Source: Arthrobacter psychrolactophilus
Lineage (GTDB): Bacteria; Actinomycetota; Actinomycetes; Actinomycetales; Micrococcaceae
NCBI RefSeq assembly: GCF_003219795.1
Contig: NZ_QJVC01000024.1
Location: 1-62,009, forward strand
Length of the DNA stretch: 62,009 nucleotides
Direction: 5' to 3'
The notes below the pieces were generated by a model that saw only the letters and a list, made by a program, of their open reading frames with translations, had not been told where the DNA came from and searched no databases. A program made the position numbers and the translations under genes. How positions within the stretch are numbered: the first letter of the stretch is position 1; each line of letters starts with the position of its first letter. Shown here piece after piece: positions 41,323 through 51,183 of the stretch.

Positions 41323-42171
41323 TCATCTCATCCCGGGCAGCTGCGTTGCACGAATCCGTTTGAGGGCCTGTTCCACCCATCCGAGCATGATGTGCGGCTG
41401 ATAGAGCGCCACCGCCGCCGGAATTCTCAGACGCCACATCCCTTCAAGGACGTACATGGTGTCTCGGCGCAGATCTTCCTTCCACGCAACTTGATCGTTG
41501 TGATAGGCCTCGCCATCTATTTCTAAGCCCAGAATCCCATCGACCAGGATGTCTAGGTGACCTGCATTCCGGATGTACGCCTGGCCTTGGACGTTGTAGC
41601 CAGCCGCGCGCAAGGTGTATCTGCAACAGGTTTCCGTAATGGCCATGGATTGCGGATCGATCATGTCCACGATGGCGCGCCCGGCAGCATCCGAGCGGGT
41701 GCTGAACGAGGTGCGGAGGCTATTGATGGAGCATTTCTTCGTGACCACGGCAGATTCGAGCACAATCAGGGCTTCTAGTTCGCTGCCGCATTTCACGCAT
41801 TGATGCAAAATGTCCATGAGGCTCTGCCGTCCGCTGACGCGATGGCTCACGCAGCCCGGAACTGGGCGGCCATGTGCCGTGGCGACATGGAGCTTGCCCG
41901 GCTTAGTCAAGAGCCACAACCCCAGCCCGGTGACGGCACTCAGGCAGCTGCGCCGGGCTTGGTGACTGGCCAGAAAGGCATCTTCGGCAGAAATCTCTGG
42001 CAGGCCATAAACGCCTCGGGCGCAATGTACCAAGCGCCCGTCAGCGACGGCCTGGCTGATGCTGCGGCTGGAGTAGCCGCGGCTCGCGAGCACATTCTGC
42101 CGTGCTGTACCGCCGCATGCGGCTATAAAAGTTTCCAAGGGCGGCCGTTGACGGCTTCTGCGTGGGCTCAT
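41323..42171 (-). CDS. AbiEi-like winged-helix / DUF559 nuclease-fold protein (copy 2)
   Basis: 282 residues from ATG 42171, matching the 278-residue paralogue at 37300–38136 over most of its length. Shared blocks include ARRSCL, VATAHGRPVPGCVSHRVSG, QCVKCGSE, IDMIDPQSM and LDILVDGILGLEIDGEAYHN. The N-terminal ~50 residues form the AbiEi-like winged helix (LASRGYSSRSISQAVADG) and the C-terminus the nuclease-like fold. The frame remains open to 42390, but that part lies in the palindrome region. No toxin partner is adjacent. A large palindrome lies 122 bases upstream. Confidence 0.8.
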   Translation of the reverse strand: MSPRRSRQRPPLETFIAACGGTARQNVLASRGYSSRSISQAVADGRLVHCARGVYGLPEISAEDAFLASHQARRSCLSAVTGLGLWLLTKPGKLHVATAHGRPVPGCVSHRVSGRQSLMDILHQCVKCGSELEALIVLESAVVTKKCSINSLRTSFSTRSDAAGRAIVDMIDPQSMAITETCCRYTLRAAGYNVQGQAYIRNAGHLDILVDGILGLEIDGEAYHNDQVAWKEDLRRDTMYVLEGMWRLRIPAAVALYQPHIMLGWVEQALKRIRATQLPGMR

Positions 42172-42292
42172 GACACCAGATTCGGCGATGCCGCGCCGCG
42201 GCGACAGGCCCAGTGCCGCCAAGGTGAATAAAATACCCGGTTGCCCCTGCTGTGGAGGATGCAATCCCCCAGTTCGGGGATCCCCCGGCGTC

Positions 42293-42389
42293 TGAATGTT
42301 CGGTTCTGCGTTGAGTTGGATACGAACTTGCCGCACAACAGTGTTGTGCGGCAAGTTGGCGCCGAACTTTACGCAGAACCGAACATTCA
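42293..42389. repeat. 97-bp palindrome, copy C of the dispersed repeat
   Basis: Perfect 19-bp outer arms (42293–42311 and 42371–42389) enclose a perfect inner hairpin of 16-bp arms with a one-base loop (42325–42340, 42342–42357). The stretch between carries the TGAGTTG … GCGCCGAACT sequences shared with copies A and B. It lies 21 bp past the ABC-F stop codon and could stop transcription, but no T-tract follows. Confidence 0.85.
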
Positions 42390-42409
42390 CCGCAGAATGG
42401 GCGCGAATG

Positions 42410-44188
42410 CTACTCGAGAACCTCGGAGGCGCCGAGCCATTCCAGCTCTAGGCCTTCGCGCTCTTCGGCCAGCTTGGCCAGCTTGGTCTGAAGCTCGCCC
42501 AGGACGTCGTAGTTACCCACATTCTCAGCCATCTGGGCGTGAATCTTGGCATCTGCTGCCGAGTTCTTGCCCAGTTGGCGCTCCAGGCGGTTCAGCACCT
42601 TGCGGGCATCACGCTTCTGCGCCTCGGTGGGACCGGACGGTGCGGGGGCAGCAACGGGGCTGCCGGAGGACGGTGCCAGGCCGGCCTTCTCGCGCAGTTC
42701 CAGGTACTGGTCCACGCCGCCGGGCAGGCCGCGCAGCTTGTTGTCACCCAGAAGCGCCATCTGGTGGTCAGTGACGCGCTCCAGCAGGTACCTATCGTGC
42801 GAAACCACAACCAGCGTTCCCGGCCAACCATCGAGGACGTCTTCCACGGCCGCGAGGGTGTCGGTGTCGAGGTCGTTCGTGGGCTCATCGAGCATGAGCA
42901 CGTTGGGCTCACCGACCAGCAGGCGCAGCAGCTGCAGACGACGGCGCTCACCACCGGAGAGGTCCTTGACCATGGTCCACTGCTTGTCCTTGGTGAAGCC
43001 GAGCTGCTCCACGAGTTGGCCGGCCGTCATGTCCTTGCCACCCACATCGAAGGAGCGCTTCTCCCGCTCAATGACCTCGATGACGCGCATGTTCAAGACA
43101 TCATCCAGCTCACGCACTTCCTGCGTCAGCACCGCCGTGCGGACCGTGGTGCCGGTCTTGACCTTGCCGGAAGTGGGTTCCACCTCGCCGTTGAGCAGGC
43201 GCAACAGTGTGGTCTTACCGGCACCGTTGACGCCGACCAAGCCAAGACGCTCACCCGGAGCCAGGCGCAGCGTGATCTTGTCGAAGAGTGACTTCTCGCC
43301 GTAGCTCAGCGAGACGTCCTCGAGGTCGATGACGTCCTTGCCGAGACGGGCCGTGGCCATCTTCGACAACGCCACGGTATCGCGAGGCTCGGGGACGTCA
43401 GCGATGAGCTCGTTAGCTGCCTCGATGCGGAACTTCGGCTTGGCTGTACGGGCCGGGGCGCCGCGACGCAACCAGGCCAGTTCCTTCTTGACCAGCTGAA
43501 CGCGCTTGGACTCGATGACGGAATTCATCCGGTCACGCTCGGCGCGGGCCAAGACATAGGCGGCGTAACCGCCGTCGAACGGGTCAATGATGCCGTCGTG
43601 AACTTCCCAGGTACGGGTGCACACTTCATCGAGGAACCAGCGATCGTGGGTGACCACAACGAAGGCGCCTTCGTTGGCACGCCAGCGCTGCTTGAGGTGT
43701 TTGGCCAGCCAGGCCACACCCTCCACGTCGAGGTGGTTGGTGGGCTCATCGAGCATGATGACATCGTCATCACCAATGAGCAGCTTGGCCAACGCCACGC
43801 GGCGCTTCTGGCCGCCGGAGAGCGAGTGGATGTTGGCGTGCCAATCCACCTCGCCCACGAGCGCGCCCATGATTTCACGGATCTTGGGGTTGGAGGCCCA
43901 TTCGTGATCGGCGGCCTCCCCCACAATCGCGAAGCCCACGGTGTCATCGCCGTCGAGCACGTCGGTCTGGTCGAGGTAGCCGACCTGAACGCCGCCGCGC
44001 ACGGTGACGCGACCGGAGTCTGCCGTCTGCCGCCCGGACAGGAGGCGCATCAGCGTGGACTTGCCGTCGCCGTTACGCCCCACGATGCCAATGCGGTCCC
44101 CTTCTTCAAGACCGACGCTGACACCGTCAAGGACGGTTCGGGTGGCGAAGGCAACGCTAAGATTTTCGCCGCCAAGCAAATGAGCCAC
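42410..44188 (-). CDS. ABC-F family ATPase (ribosome-associated type)
   Basis: 592 residues from GTG 44188, with AAGGAAAG upstream; the upstream extension is not conserved-looking. Two ABC domains without membrane helices: Walker A GRNGDGKST and GVNGAGKTT, signatures LSGGQKRRVALAKLL and LSGGERRRLQLLRLL, and Walker B VIMLDEPTNHLD and VLMLDEPTNDLD. The linker is charged, and the C-terminus has a coiled-coil with the KVLNRLERQLG pattern. Such proteins act at the ribosomal E-site, either in translation or in drug resistance. The position after ispE is conserved in actinobacteria and points to a housekeeping role. Confidence 0.94.
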   Translation of the reverse strand: MAHLLGGENLSVAFATRTVLDGVSVGLEEGDRIGIVGRNGDGKSTLMRLLSGRQTADSGRVTVRGGVQVGYLDQTDVLDGDDTVGFAIVGEAADHEWASNPKIREIMGALVGEVDWHANIHSLSGGQKRRVALAKLLIGDDDVIMLDEPTNHLDVEGVAWLAKHLKQRWRANEGAFVVVTHDRWFLDEVCTRTWEVHDGIIDPFDGGYAAYVLARAERDRMNSVIESKRVQLVKKELAWLRRGAPARTAKPKFRIEAANELIADVPEPRDTVALSKMATARLGKDVIDLEDVSLSYGEKSLFDKITLRLAPGERLGLVGVNGAGKTTLLRLLNGEVEPTSGKVKTGTTVRTAVLTQEVRELDDVLNMRVIEVIEREKRSFDVGGKDMTAGQLVEQLGFTKDKQWTMVKDLSGGERRRLQLLRLLVGEPNVLMLDEPTNDLDTDTLAAVEDVLDGWPGTLVVVSHDRYLLERVTDHQMALLGDNKLRGLPGGVDQYLELREKAGLAPSSGSPVAAPAPSGPTEAQKRDARKVLNRLERQLGKNSAADAKIHAQMAENVGNYDVLGELQTKLAKLAEEREGLELEWLGASEVLE

Positions 44189-44229
44189 GTGGTACCACTT
44201 TCCTTCAAGAATTAATGAAACAAGAAAAT

Positions 44230-45252
44230 TTAGGGGATGATTGCTGCGCCGTGCACGGGACCTGTCACGGCCCACGCCTCATGGCCATGGCCCGCCAACG
44301 CCGCCGCCACAGCCTGCGCATGATCGGCATCCGCGACCAAGAAGGCCAGGGTTGGTCCGGAACCAGAGACAAGCGATGCCAGCGCACCGGCGTCCTCACC
44401 CTGTCGCAGAACCTCGGCCAAGGACGGCGCGAGCGATACCGCAGCCGCCTGCAGATCATTGTGCAGCCACGGAGCTAAGGCCTGCGCGTCCCCGACTCGC
44501 AGTGCGGCCAGCACTCCTGGATCAATCTGCCCCGGTTCCGGGACCTCCGCACCAGCATCGGCGCGTAGCTGATCCAAAGTTCCGTAGACGCGCGGCGTGG
44601 AGAGTCCAAAGTCGGCCGGCACCAGAACCCAATGCAGCGGAGTGGGGGCCAGTGCGGCTGTGAGCTGGTCACCTACGCCAAGTCCGACGGCGGCACCCCC
44701 CAAGAGCGCGAACGGCACGTCAGCTCCCAATTCAGAGCCCAACTGGGAGAGTTCTTCCCGGGATAACCCGGTGTGCCACAGCGCGTCGCAGGCTACCAAC
44801 GCCGCAGCGGCGTCGGCCGATCCCCCGCCCATGCCACCGGCGATGGGAACCCGCTTGGTGATCTCAATATGCGCGCCAGTGGGATTCTCGGAAATTTCGG
44901 CAATCAAGAGCGCGGCGCGCACGGCCAGGTTACTGGCATCCAGGGGAATCCCGGCAAGCAGATCGGCGTCGAGGGTGCTCTCGGGGCTGATGCTGACGGT
45001 GATATCGGTGGCCGGTGTCCCGGGCTTCGAGGTCACGGCCAGCTCTTCATAGAGCGATACCGCCAAATAGGTGCTGGCGACGCCGTGATAGCCGTCCTCG
45101 CGCAGCGGGCCGACACGGAAGAAGGCATTGATCTTGCCCGGCGCACGAACCTTGACGCGCCGGGGTGCTTGCGCCCAGGCAGGTTCGCCGGCAAAGGGAT
45201 CAAGGGCTGTTGTGGCAGCCCGCCGGGATTCGGCCTTCTTCGATGTGTCCAT
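44230..45252 (-). CDS. ispE: 4-(cytidine-5'-diphospho)-2-C-methyl-D-erythritol kinase
   Basis: 340 residues, a GHMP kinase of the MEP isoprenoid pathway. KVRAPGKINAFFRVG is the first motif and PIAGGMGGGSADAAAAL the ATP-binding loop. SGSGPTLAFLV is motif 3. It starts two bases after the rsmA stop, so the genes are coupled. Product isoprenoids include the undecaprenyl carrier used by the EPS and cell-wall pathways. Confidence 0.97.
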   Translation of the reverse strand: MDTSKKAESRRAATTALDPFAGEPAWAQAPRRVKVRAPGKINAFFRVGPLREDGYHGVASTYLAVSLYEELAVTSKPGTPATDITVSISPESTLDADLLAGIPLDASNLAVRAALLIAEISENPTGAHIEITKRVPIAGGMGGGSADAAAALVACDALWHTGLSREELSQLGSELGADVPFALLGGAAVGLGVGDQLTAALAPTPLHWVLVPADFGLSTPRVYGTLDQLRADAGAEVPEPGQIDPGVLAALRVGDAQALAPWLHNDLQAAAVSLAPSLAEVLRQGEDAGALASLVSGSGPTLAFLVADADHAQAVAAALAGHGHEAWAVTGPVHGAAIIP

Positions 45253-45254
45253 GG

Positions 45255-46133
45255 CTACGCCGTGAAGGGAAGCTTGGCTTCGGCGATCCGGGCATAGGCG
45301 GCCACATCGATGACCTCGCCGCGGGCGCTGGGATCCACTCCGGCCTCACGCAGGTACTTCTCTGCCTCGGCAGCGCCACCGGCCCAACCAGCTAGGGCCG
45401 CACGGAGCGTCTTGCGGCGTTGCGCGAACGCTGCGTCGATGACGGCAAAGACCTGCTCGCGTGAGGCCCGCGTGACGGGAGGTTCGTGGCGGACAAAGCC
45501 CACCAGGCCAGAGGAAATCTTCGGCGCCGGCCAGAAGACGTTCATGCCGATCACCCCGGCCTTACGCATCTGCGAATACCAGGCGCCCTTGACCGACGGC
45601 ACGCCATAGGTCTTGGAGCCGGGGCCCGCCACCATACGGTCAGCCACCTCATCCTGAACCATGACCAGGCCATGCTTCAGCGACGGGAAGTGTTCCAGCA
45701 GGTGCAAGACCACGGGTACGGCGACGTTGTACGGCAGGTTCGCCACGAGCGCTGTGGGCTCGGCCGGCAGTTCGGTGACCCTCATGGCGTCGGAGAGTAC
45801 GACGTCGAGATTGCCCGCCAATTCTGGGCGGAACGCGGCAACCGTCGACGGCAGCTTCGCGGCGAGGACCGGATCGATCTCGACGGCGACCACGCGGGCG
45901 GCGGCATCGAGCAGGCCAAGGGTCAACGAGCCCAGGCCAGGGCCCACCTCCAGCACTGTCTCACCGGGGTCAACGTTGGCTGCGGCGACGATGCGACGGA
46001 TGGTGTTGCCATCGATAACAAAGTTTTGTCCCAGCGTCTTTGTGGGGCGCACACCGATTTCTTCCGCGAGTCGGCGGATTTCGGTGGCACCTAGCAGTGG
46101 CAAGGGTGTGGGGCTGGGATCTGTGGAGGTCAC
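45255..46133 (-). CDS. rsmA: 16S rRNA (adenine-N6,N6)-dimethyltransferase RsmA/KsgA
   Basis: 292 residues from GTG 46133; a GTG at 46163 would add ten residues, and neither has a strong ribosome site. The family start [20 protein letters not shown] is followed by the SAM loop [16 protein letters not shown] and the catalytic [10 protein letters not shown]. It dimethylates two adjacent adenines near the 3' end of 16S rRNA. It lies between rpfB and ispE, the usual actinobacterial order. Confidence 0.97.
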   Translation of the reverse strand: MTSTDPSPTPLPLLGATEIRRLAEEIGVRPTKTLGQNFVIDGNTIRRIVAAANVDPGETVLEVGPGLGSLTLGLLDAAARVVAVEIDPVLAAKLPSTVAAFRPELAGNLDVVLSDAMRVTELPAEPTALVANLPYNVAVPVVLHLLEHFPSLKHGLVMVQDEVADRMVAGPGSKTYGVPSVKGAWYSQMRKAGVIGMNVFWPAPKISSGLVGFVRHEPPVTRASREQVFAVIDAAFAQRRKTLRAALAGWAGGAAEAEKYLREAGVDPSARGEVIDVAAYARIAEAKLPFTA

Positions 46134-46234
46134 TGAACAATGGTATCTGCTATTAACGCACACACTCCCCTGACTGTGCCGAAGCTATCAAGGGAGTGTG
46201 TGTAAAACGTGTGAATCTTAGCTGACGCTAGTGC

Positions 46235-47404
<1,170 letters not shown>

Positions 47405-47656
47405 TCATAACTACTAGAGGACCCGGGCACGGAAAAGTAGAGAGCATTTCATCCCTGACGTGCGCACCACGCACGTGGGCACAGATCTAGTTCAAAATGT
47501 TCCTGCGAACGGAAGTGATGAGCTCTTTTGAACGGTGAGCGCACCAGCATTTTGTCCGTTGGCCTTCCCCGACCACGGCTAATAGTCACTCAGCGTAACC
47601 TAATCGTGACCTGATGGACAAGGTTTTTCTTGCCAAAAGTGACCAGTCGTACAGGG

Positions 47657-48550
47657 CTAATCGGTCCAAGAGCCGTAAAAAGCCTCGGTATTTGTGGCGA
47701 TCTGCCGGCAGAATTCTTCCAGATCTCGACCCATCAATTGACTCATGCTTTGCACCGTGTACGGCAGCATATAGCTGGCATTGGGGCGCCCTCGGAAGGG
47801 ATGTGGCGTCAAAAATGGTGCGTCGGTCTCGGCCATGATGAGCGCCGGATCGGCAACAGCAAGCGCGGCGCGAAGATTGTCGGCATTTTTAAACGTCACG
47901 GTGCCCGAAAAGGACATGTACCAGCCGTTGTCATTGCAGATTTGGGCCAGTTCAGCGTCTCCCGAGAAGCAGTGAAAGACCAGCCGGGAGGGTGCGCCGA
48001 CCTCGGCCAGAATCTTCAGAACATCTTCGTGCGCGTCACGGCAATGAATCTGCAAGGCAAGGTCGCGGCGCTTGGCAATATCCAGGTGCTCCCGGAAGGA
48101 ATGATGCTGTGCGGCAACGCCTTCTTCTCCGGTCCTGAAATAGTCCAATCCCGTTTCGCCGATGGCCCGGATGCGAGGATGGGCCGCCATGGCGTCGATC
48201 TCGGCCAATGCTGCTTCCAGTTCACCCGCGTCGGCCAACTCGGGTGCGTCGTTGGGATGGATCGCGACGGCGCCCAGCAACCGCGGGTCGGCGTCCACCG
48301 CGGCCACCGCGAACCGGGAGGAGGGCAAATCGCAGCCAACCTGCACGGCTCCGGCAATGCCCACTGCCTCGGCTGCATCAAGGGCGGCCGTCAGCTCGAC
48401 GGGGGTGTCCCCAAAGTCAAAGTGTGTGTGGTTGTCATAGACCGGGAAAGGTAAGGCCAGCGGGGCCGGGGCAAAGTCGCCGCGACGAGTTTCGCCGTCG
48501 TTCTTGAGCATTTCCGGGCGGTAAGGGCGAGGGACATCTTCGGAGCACAT
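47657..48550 (-). CDS. tatD: TatD-family metal-dependent hydrolase
   Basis: 297 residues with the TatD TIM-barrel metal ligands: DNHTHFDFG (HxH), GETGLDYFR, LQIHCRDAHEDV, VFHCFSGD and the final ETDAPFLTP. These proteins are DNases or D-aminoacyl hydrolases involved in DNA repair and quality control. It lies upstream of rpfB on the same strand with a 258-bp gap, a conserved order. Confidence 0.95.
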   Translation of the reverse strand: MCSEDVPRPYRPEMLKNDGETRRGDFAPAPLALPFPVYDNHTHFDFGDTPVELTAALDAAEAVGIAGAVQVGCDLPSSRFAVAAVDADPRLLGAVAIHPNDAPELADAGELEAALAEIDAMAAHPRIRAIGETGLDYFRTGEEGVAAQHHSFREHLDIAKRRDLALQIHCRDAHEDVLKILAEVGAPSRLVFHCFSGDAELAQICNDNGWYMSFSGTVTFKNADNLRAALAVADPALIMAETDAPFLTPHPFRGRPNASYMLPYTVQSMSQLMGRDLEEFCRQIATNTEAFYGSWTD

Positions 48551-48721
48551 GGTTATTTACTGTACCCGCCCGGGACCTCCAAGGCTGATGAGTGAGGGCA
48601 GATTTGTGTCGCTGGGTGGGCTGATCTGCGGGCAAGTTAGCGCTAAAACGAGGCCAAGCTAGTAGCGTAGGTCACAACATCCGATAATTCTTGAATCGGA
48701 CGCCAATTGGGAAGGTGGGGC

Positions 48722-49828
48722 ATGCACCCTCAGGAGACTTTACTGACAGCCACTTCGGCGGTGGCGCCTCAGGCTCCGCAGCGCCGTCCGCGATCGGCCG
48801 ATGCGAGAGTTGAGGGTACATCTCCCATGAGCGACGAGCACTTTTCCGCGCTAAGCACCGAGATTATGCGTGTCATGAATACCGTCATCGATGGCAAGGA
48901 AGAGTCGGTCCGGCTGGCGCTGACAGTTCTCCTGGCCGGCGGGCATCTGCTGCTGGAGGACGTGCCCGGGGTGGGCAAGACGCTGCTGGCCAAGACGCTG
49001 GCCCGGACAGTTGACTGCTCGGTCAACCGGATCCAGTTCACGCCGGATCTGCTGCCCAGTGACATCACCGGCGTGTCCATCTATAACCAGTCCTCGCAGG
49101 TCTTTGAATTTCGCCCCGGGGCAATCTTCGCCAATATTGTGATCGGCGACGAAATTAACCGCGCCTCGGCCAAGACCCAATCCGCGCTGCTGGAATCTAT
49201 GGCCGAGCACCAGGTCAGCGTGGATGGCACTACCTATAACCTGGACGAACCGTTCATGGTCATCGCAACACAAAACCCCGTGGAAATGGAAGGTACCTAC
49301 CCCCTCCCCGAGGCGCAACGAGATCGTTTCATGGCGCGCATCTCCCTCGGCTACCCGGATACGGCGGCGGAACTGGCCATGCTGGAAAGCCATCAATCCG
49401 TGAACCCTCTCGACGCGGTCCAGGCCGTGGTGAGCGCCGCACAGGTGGCCGACATGATTGAAACCGTCGCTGCCATCCATGTGGCTCCCGCCGTGCGTGC
49501 TTATGCCGTGGCTCTGGGCCAGGCCACGCGCACGTCGCCGCAGTTGCGTCTGGGCGCCAGTCCCCGGGCGCTGCTGCAGCTCTTGCGGGCCGCCAAGGCT
49601 GCTGCGGCGTTAGCCGGGCGTGGTTTTGTGCTGCCGGATGACATTCGCGATTTAGCTCATCCGGTGTTGGCCCACCGGCTGCTGATAGAACGTAGCGCGG
49701 CCAGCCAAGGTGTGAGCGCCGATTCTGTCATCACGGAGTTGCTGGCGACCGTTCCGGTCCCGGGCGCGGCTCCGGGCGCGACGATCGGCCGCACGCCGAT
49801 CCCCCGAGCCACGAGGGATTCCCGGTAG
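48722..49828 (+). CDS. MoxR-family AAA+ ATPase
   Basis: 368 residues from ATG 48722, with GGAAGG upstream. Walker A is DVPGVGKTLLAK, Walker B IVIGDEINRAS, and sensor 1 ATQNPVEMEGTYPLPEAQRD is the MoxR signature. MoxR proteins act as chaperones that insert cofactors or activate partners carrying vWA or DUF58 domains; the DUF58 gene follows 11 bases later. It is divergent from tatD. Confidence 0.95.
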   Translation: MHPQETLLTATSAVAPQAPQRRPRSADARVEGTSPMSDEHFSALSTEIMRVMNTVIDGKEESVRLALTVLLAGGHLLLEDVPGVGKTLLAKTLARTVDCSVNRIQFTPDLLPSDITGVSIYNQSSQVFEFRPGAIFANIVIGDEINRASAKTQSALLESMAEHQVSVDGTTYNLDEPFMVIATQNPVEMEGTYPLPEAQRDRFMARISLGYPDTAAELAMLESHQSVNPLDAVQAVVSAAQVADMIETVAAIHVAPAVRAYAVALGQATRTSPQLRLGASPRALLQLLRAAKAAAALAGRGFVLPDDIRDLAHPVLAHRLLIERSAASQGVSADSVITELLATVPVPGAAPGATIGRTPIPRATRDSR

Positions 49829-49839
49829 GCGGTCCGGGC

Positions 49840-51183
49840 GTGCCTCTTCTACGATTCTTTCGCCCTCGCGGCTGGATTCTCTTAGCCATCGGCGCACTGG
49901 CACTTCTGCTGGCCCTGTACTTTGGCCGCCGAGATTTGCTCATGGTCGCCATTTTCTGCTGTGCCCTACCAGCCGTTGCCTGTGCGTCCGTCTACCTGCT
50001 CAAGCCCGGATTCACGGTGAAACGCACCCTCGCTCCGGCTCTGGGCCGTGTGGGGTCGCCCGTTGCCGTGACCTTGGACGTCCACGGACGAACTCCCGGC
50101 GGCGGACGCACCATGCTGGTGGAGGACTTGCCCGTCAGTTTCCGCGATGTGCCACGCTTCAGCCATCCTCGTCCCGTGGCGCCGCGCAGCCTGCTGAGCC
50201 GATACACCTACACGCTCCATCCGGCCCACCGCGGCATCTTCACGATCGGTCCCCTGAGCGGCCAGTTTGCCGACCCCTTCAACGTCAGCTCCTATCACCG
50301 CGGACTGGACGACGGCGCCCGGCTCACCGTGGCCCCTGCCGCCGTGGAACTGCCCGCGATTTCCCTCAGCGATGGCAGGGGCCACGACGGATCGCACAGC
50401 ACCCCCGAGCTCGCCCATGCGAGCCAGGACGATGCCATGACCCGCGAGTACCGCTACGGTGATCCGCTGCGTCGCGTTCACTGGGCGGTAACCGCGAGTC
50501 AGGGCAAACTCATGGTGCGGGCCGAGGAGTCTGTCACGACCCCCGAGGCCGCCCTGATCCTTGATCTGCGAAGTTTTGCCTTCGGCGAGCGCAGCAGGGC
50601 TATCGAGCGTTTTCAGATCGCAGGTCACAGCATGGTGGGGCTCCCGGAGCTTCGCACCACGGCACTGTTTGAAACAGCGGTTGTTGCGGCGGCCTCCATT
50701 GCTACCCACCTCTTAGAACGCGGCTATGTCCTCCGCGTCCTAGACCATCAGGGTCTGCCGGGCTTCTCATCTTCCACCTCGGCCTCAGATCCCGGGGTCG
50801 CCGAGTACAGCGGAATCCAGGGTGTCTTTGATGTGGCGACGGCGCTGGCGGCCCTTGAACTCAACGAAAGCGCGGACAGCCCGTCACTCCCCTTCGCCAA
50901 CGAACTTGTTCACAAGCTTCATGAGGGCCGGCGGCGCGGCCCGCTCGTCGCCATCGTTGGCATGCTGGGCGAAGGCGAGGCGCATCTTCTGGCCCAGACG
51001 GCCGAGTCCACCCAGAGCGCCTTCACCATGATTCTGTGCCCCGACCCAGATCTCGCCGATCCCGCAATCGCGATTCTGCGCCGCGCGGGATGGCGCGCCA
51101 CCGCGCTCACCCCGGCCATGGCGCTCGAGCAAGCCTGGCTGCAATTGTCCCAGCCGTCCGCAATCTCGGGACGGCGTATATGA
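49840..51183 (+). CDS. DUF58 membrane protein
   Basis: 447 residues, GTG start. Two N-terminal membrane helices (~residues 8–26 and 30–50) precede a beta-rich domain. The DUF58 signature is REYRYGDPLRRVHWAVTAS near residue 200. It is the middle gene of the common moxR–DUF58–transglutaminase operon and overlaps the next gene by ATGA. The function is thought to be in cell envelope processes, but it is not defined. Confidence 0.92.
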   Translation: MPLLRFFRPRGWILLAIGALALLLALYFGRRDLLMVAIFCCALPAVACASVYLLKPGFTVKRTLAPALGRVGSPVAVTLDVHGRTPGGGRTMLVEDLPVSFRDVPRFSHPRPVAPRSLLSRYTYTLHPAHRGIFTIGPLSGQFADPFNVSSYHRGLDDGARLTVAPAAVELPAISLSDGRGHDGSHSTPELAHASQDDAMTREYRYGDPLRRVHWAVTASQGKLMVRAEESVTTPEAALILDLRSFAFGERSRAIERFQIAGHSMVGLPELRTTALFETAVVAAASIATHLLERGYVLRVLDHQGLPGFSSSTSASDPGVAEYSGIQGVFDVATALAALELNESADSPSLPFANELVHKLHEGRRRGPLVAIVGMLGEGEAHLLAQTAESTQSAFTMILCPDPDLADPAIAILRRAGWRATALTPAMALEQAWLQLSQPSAISGRRI

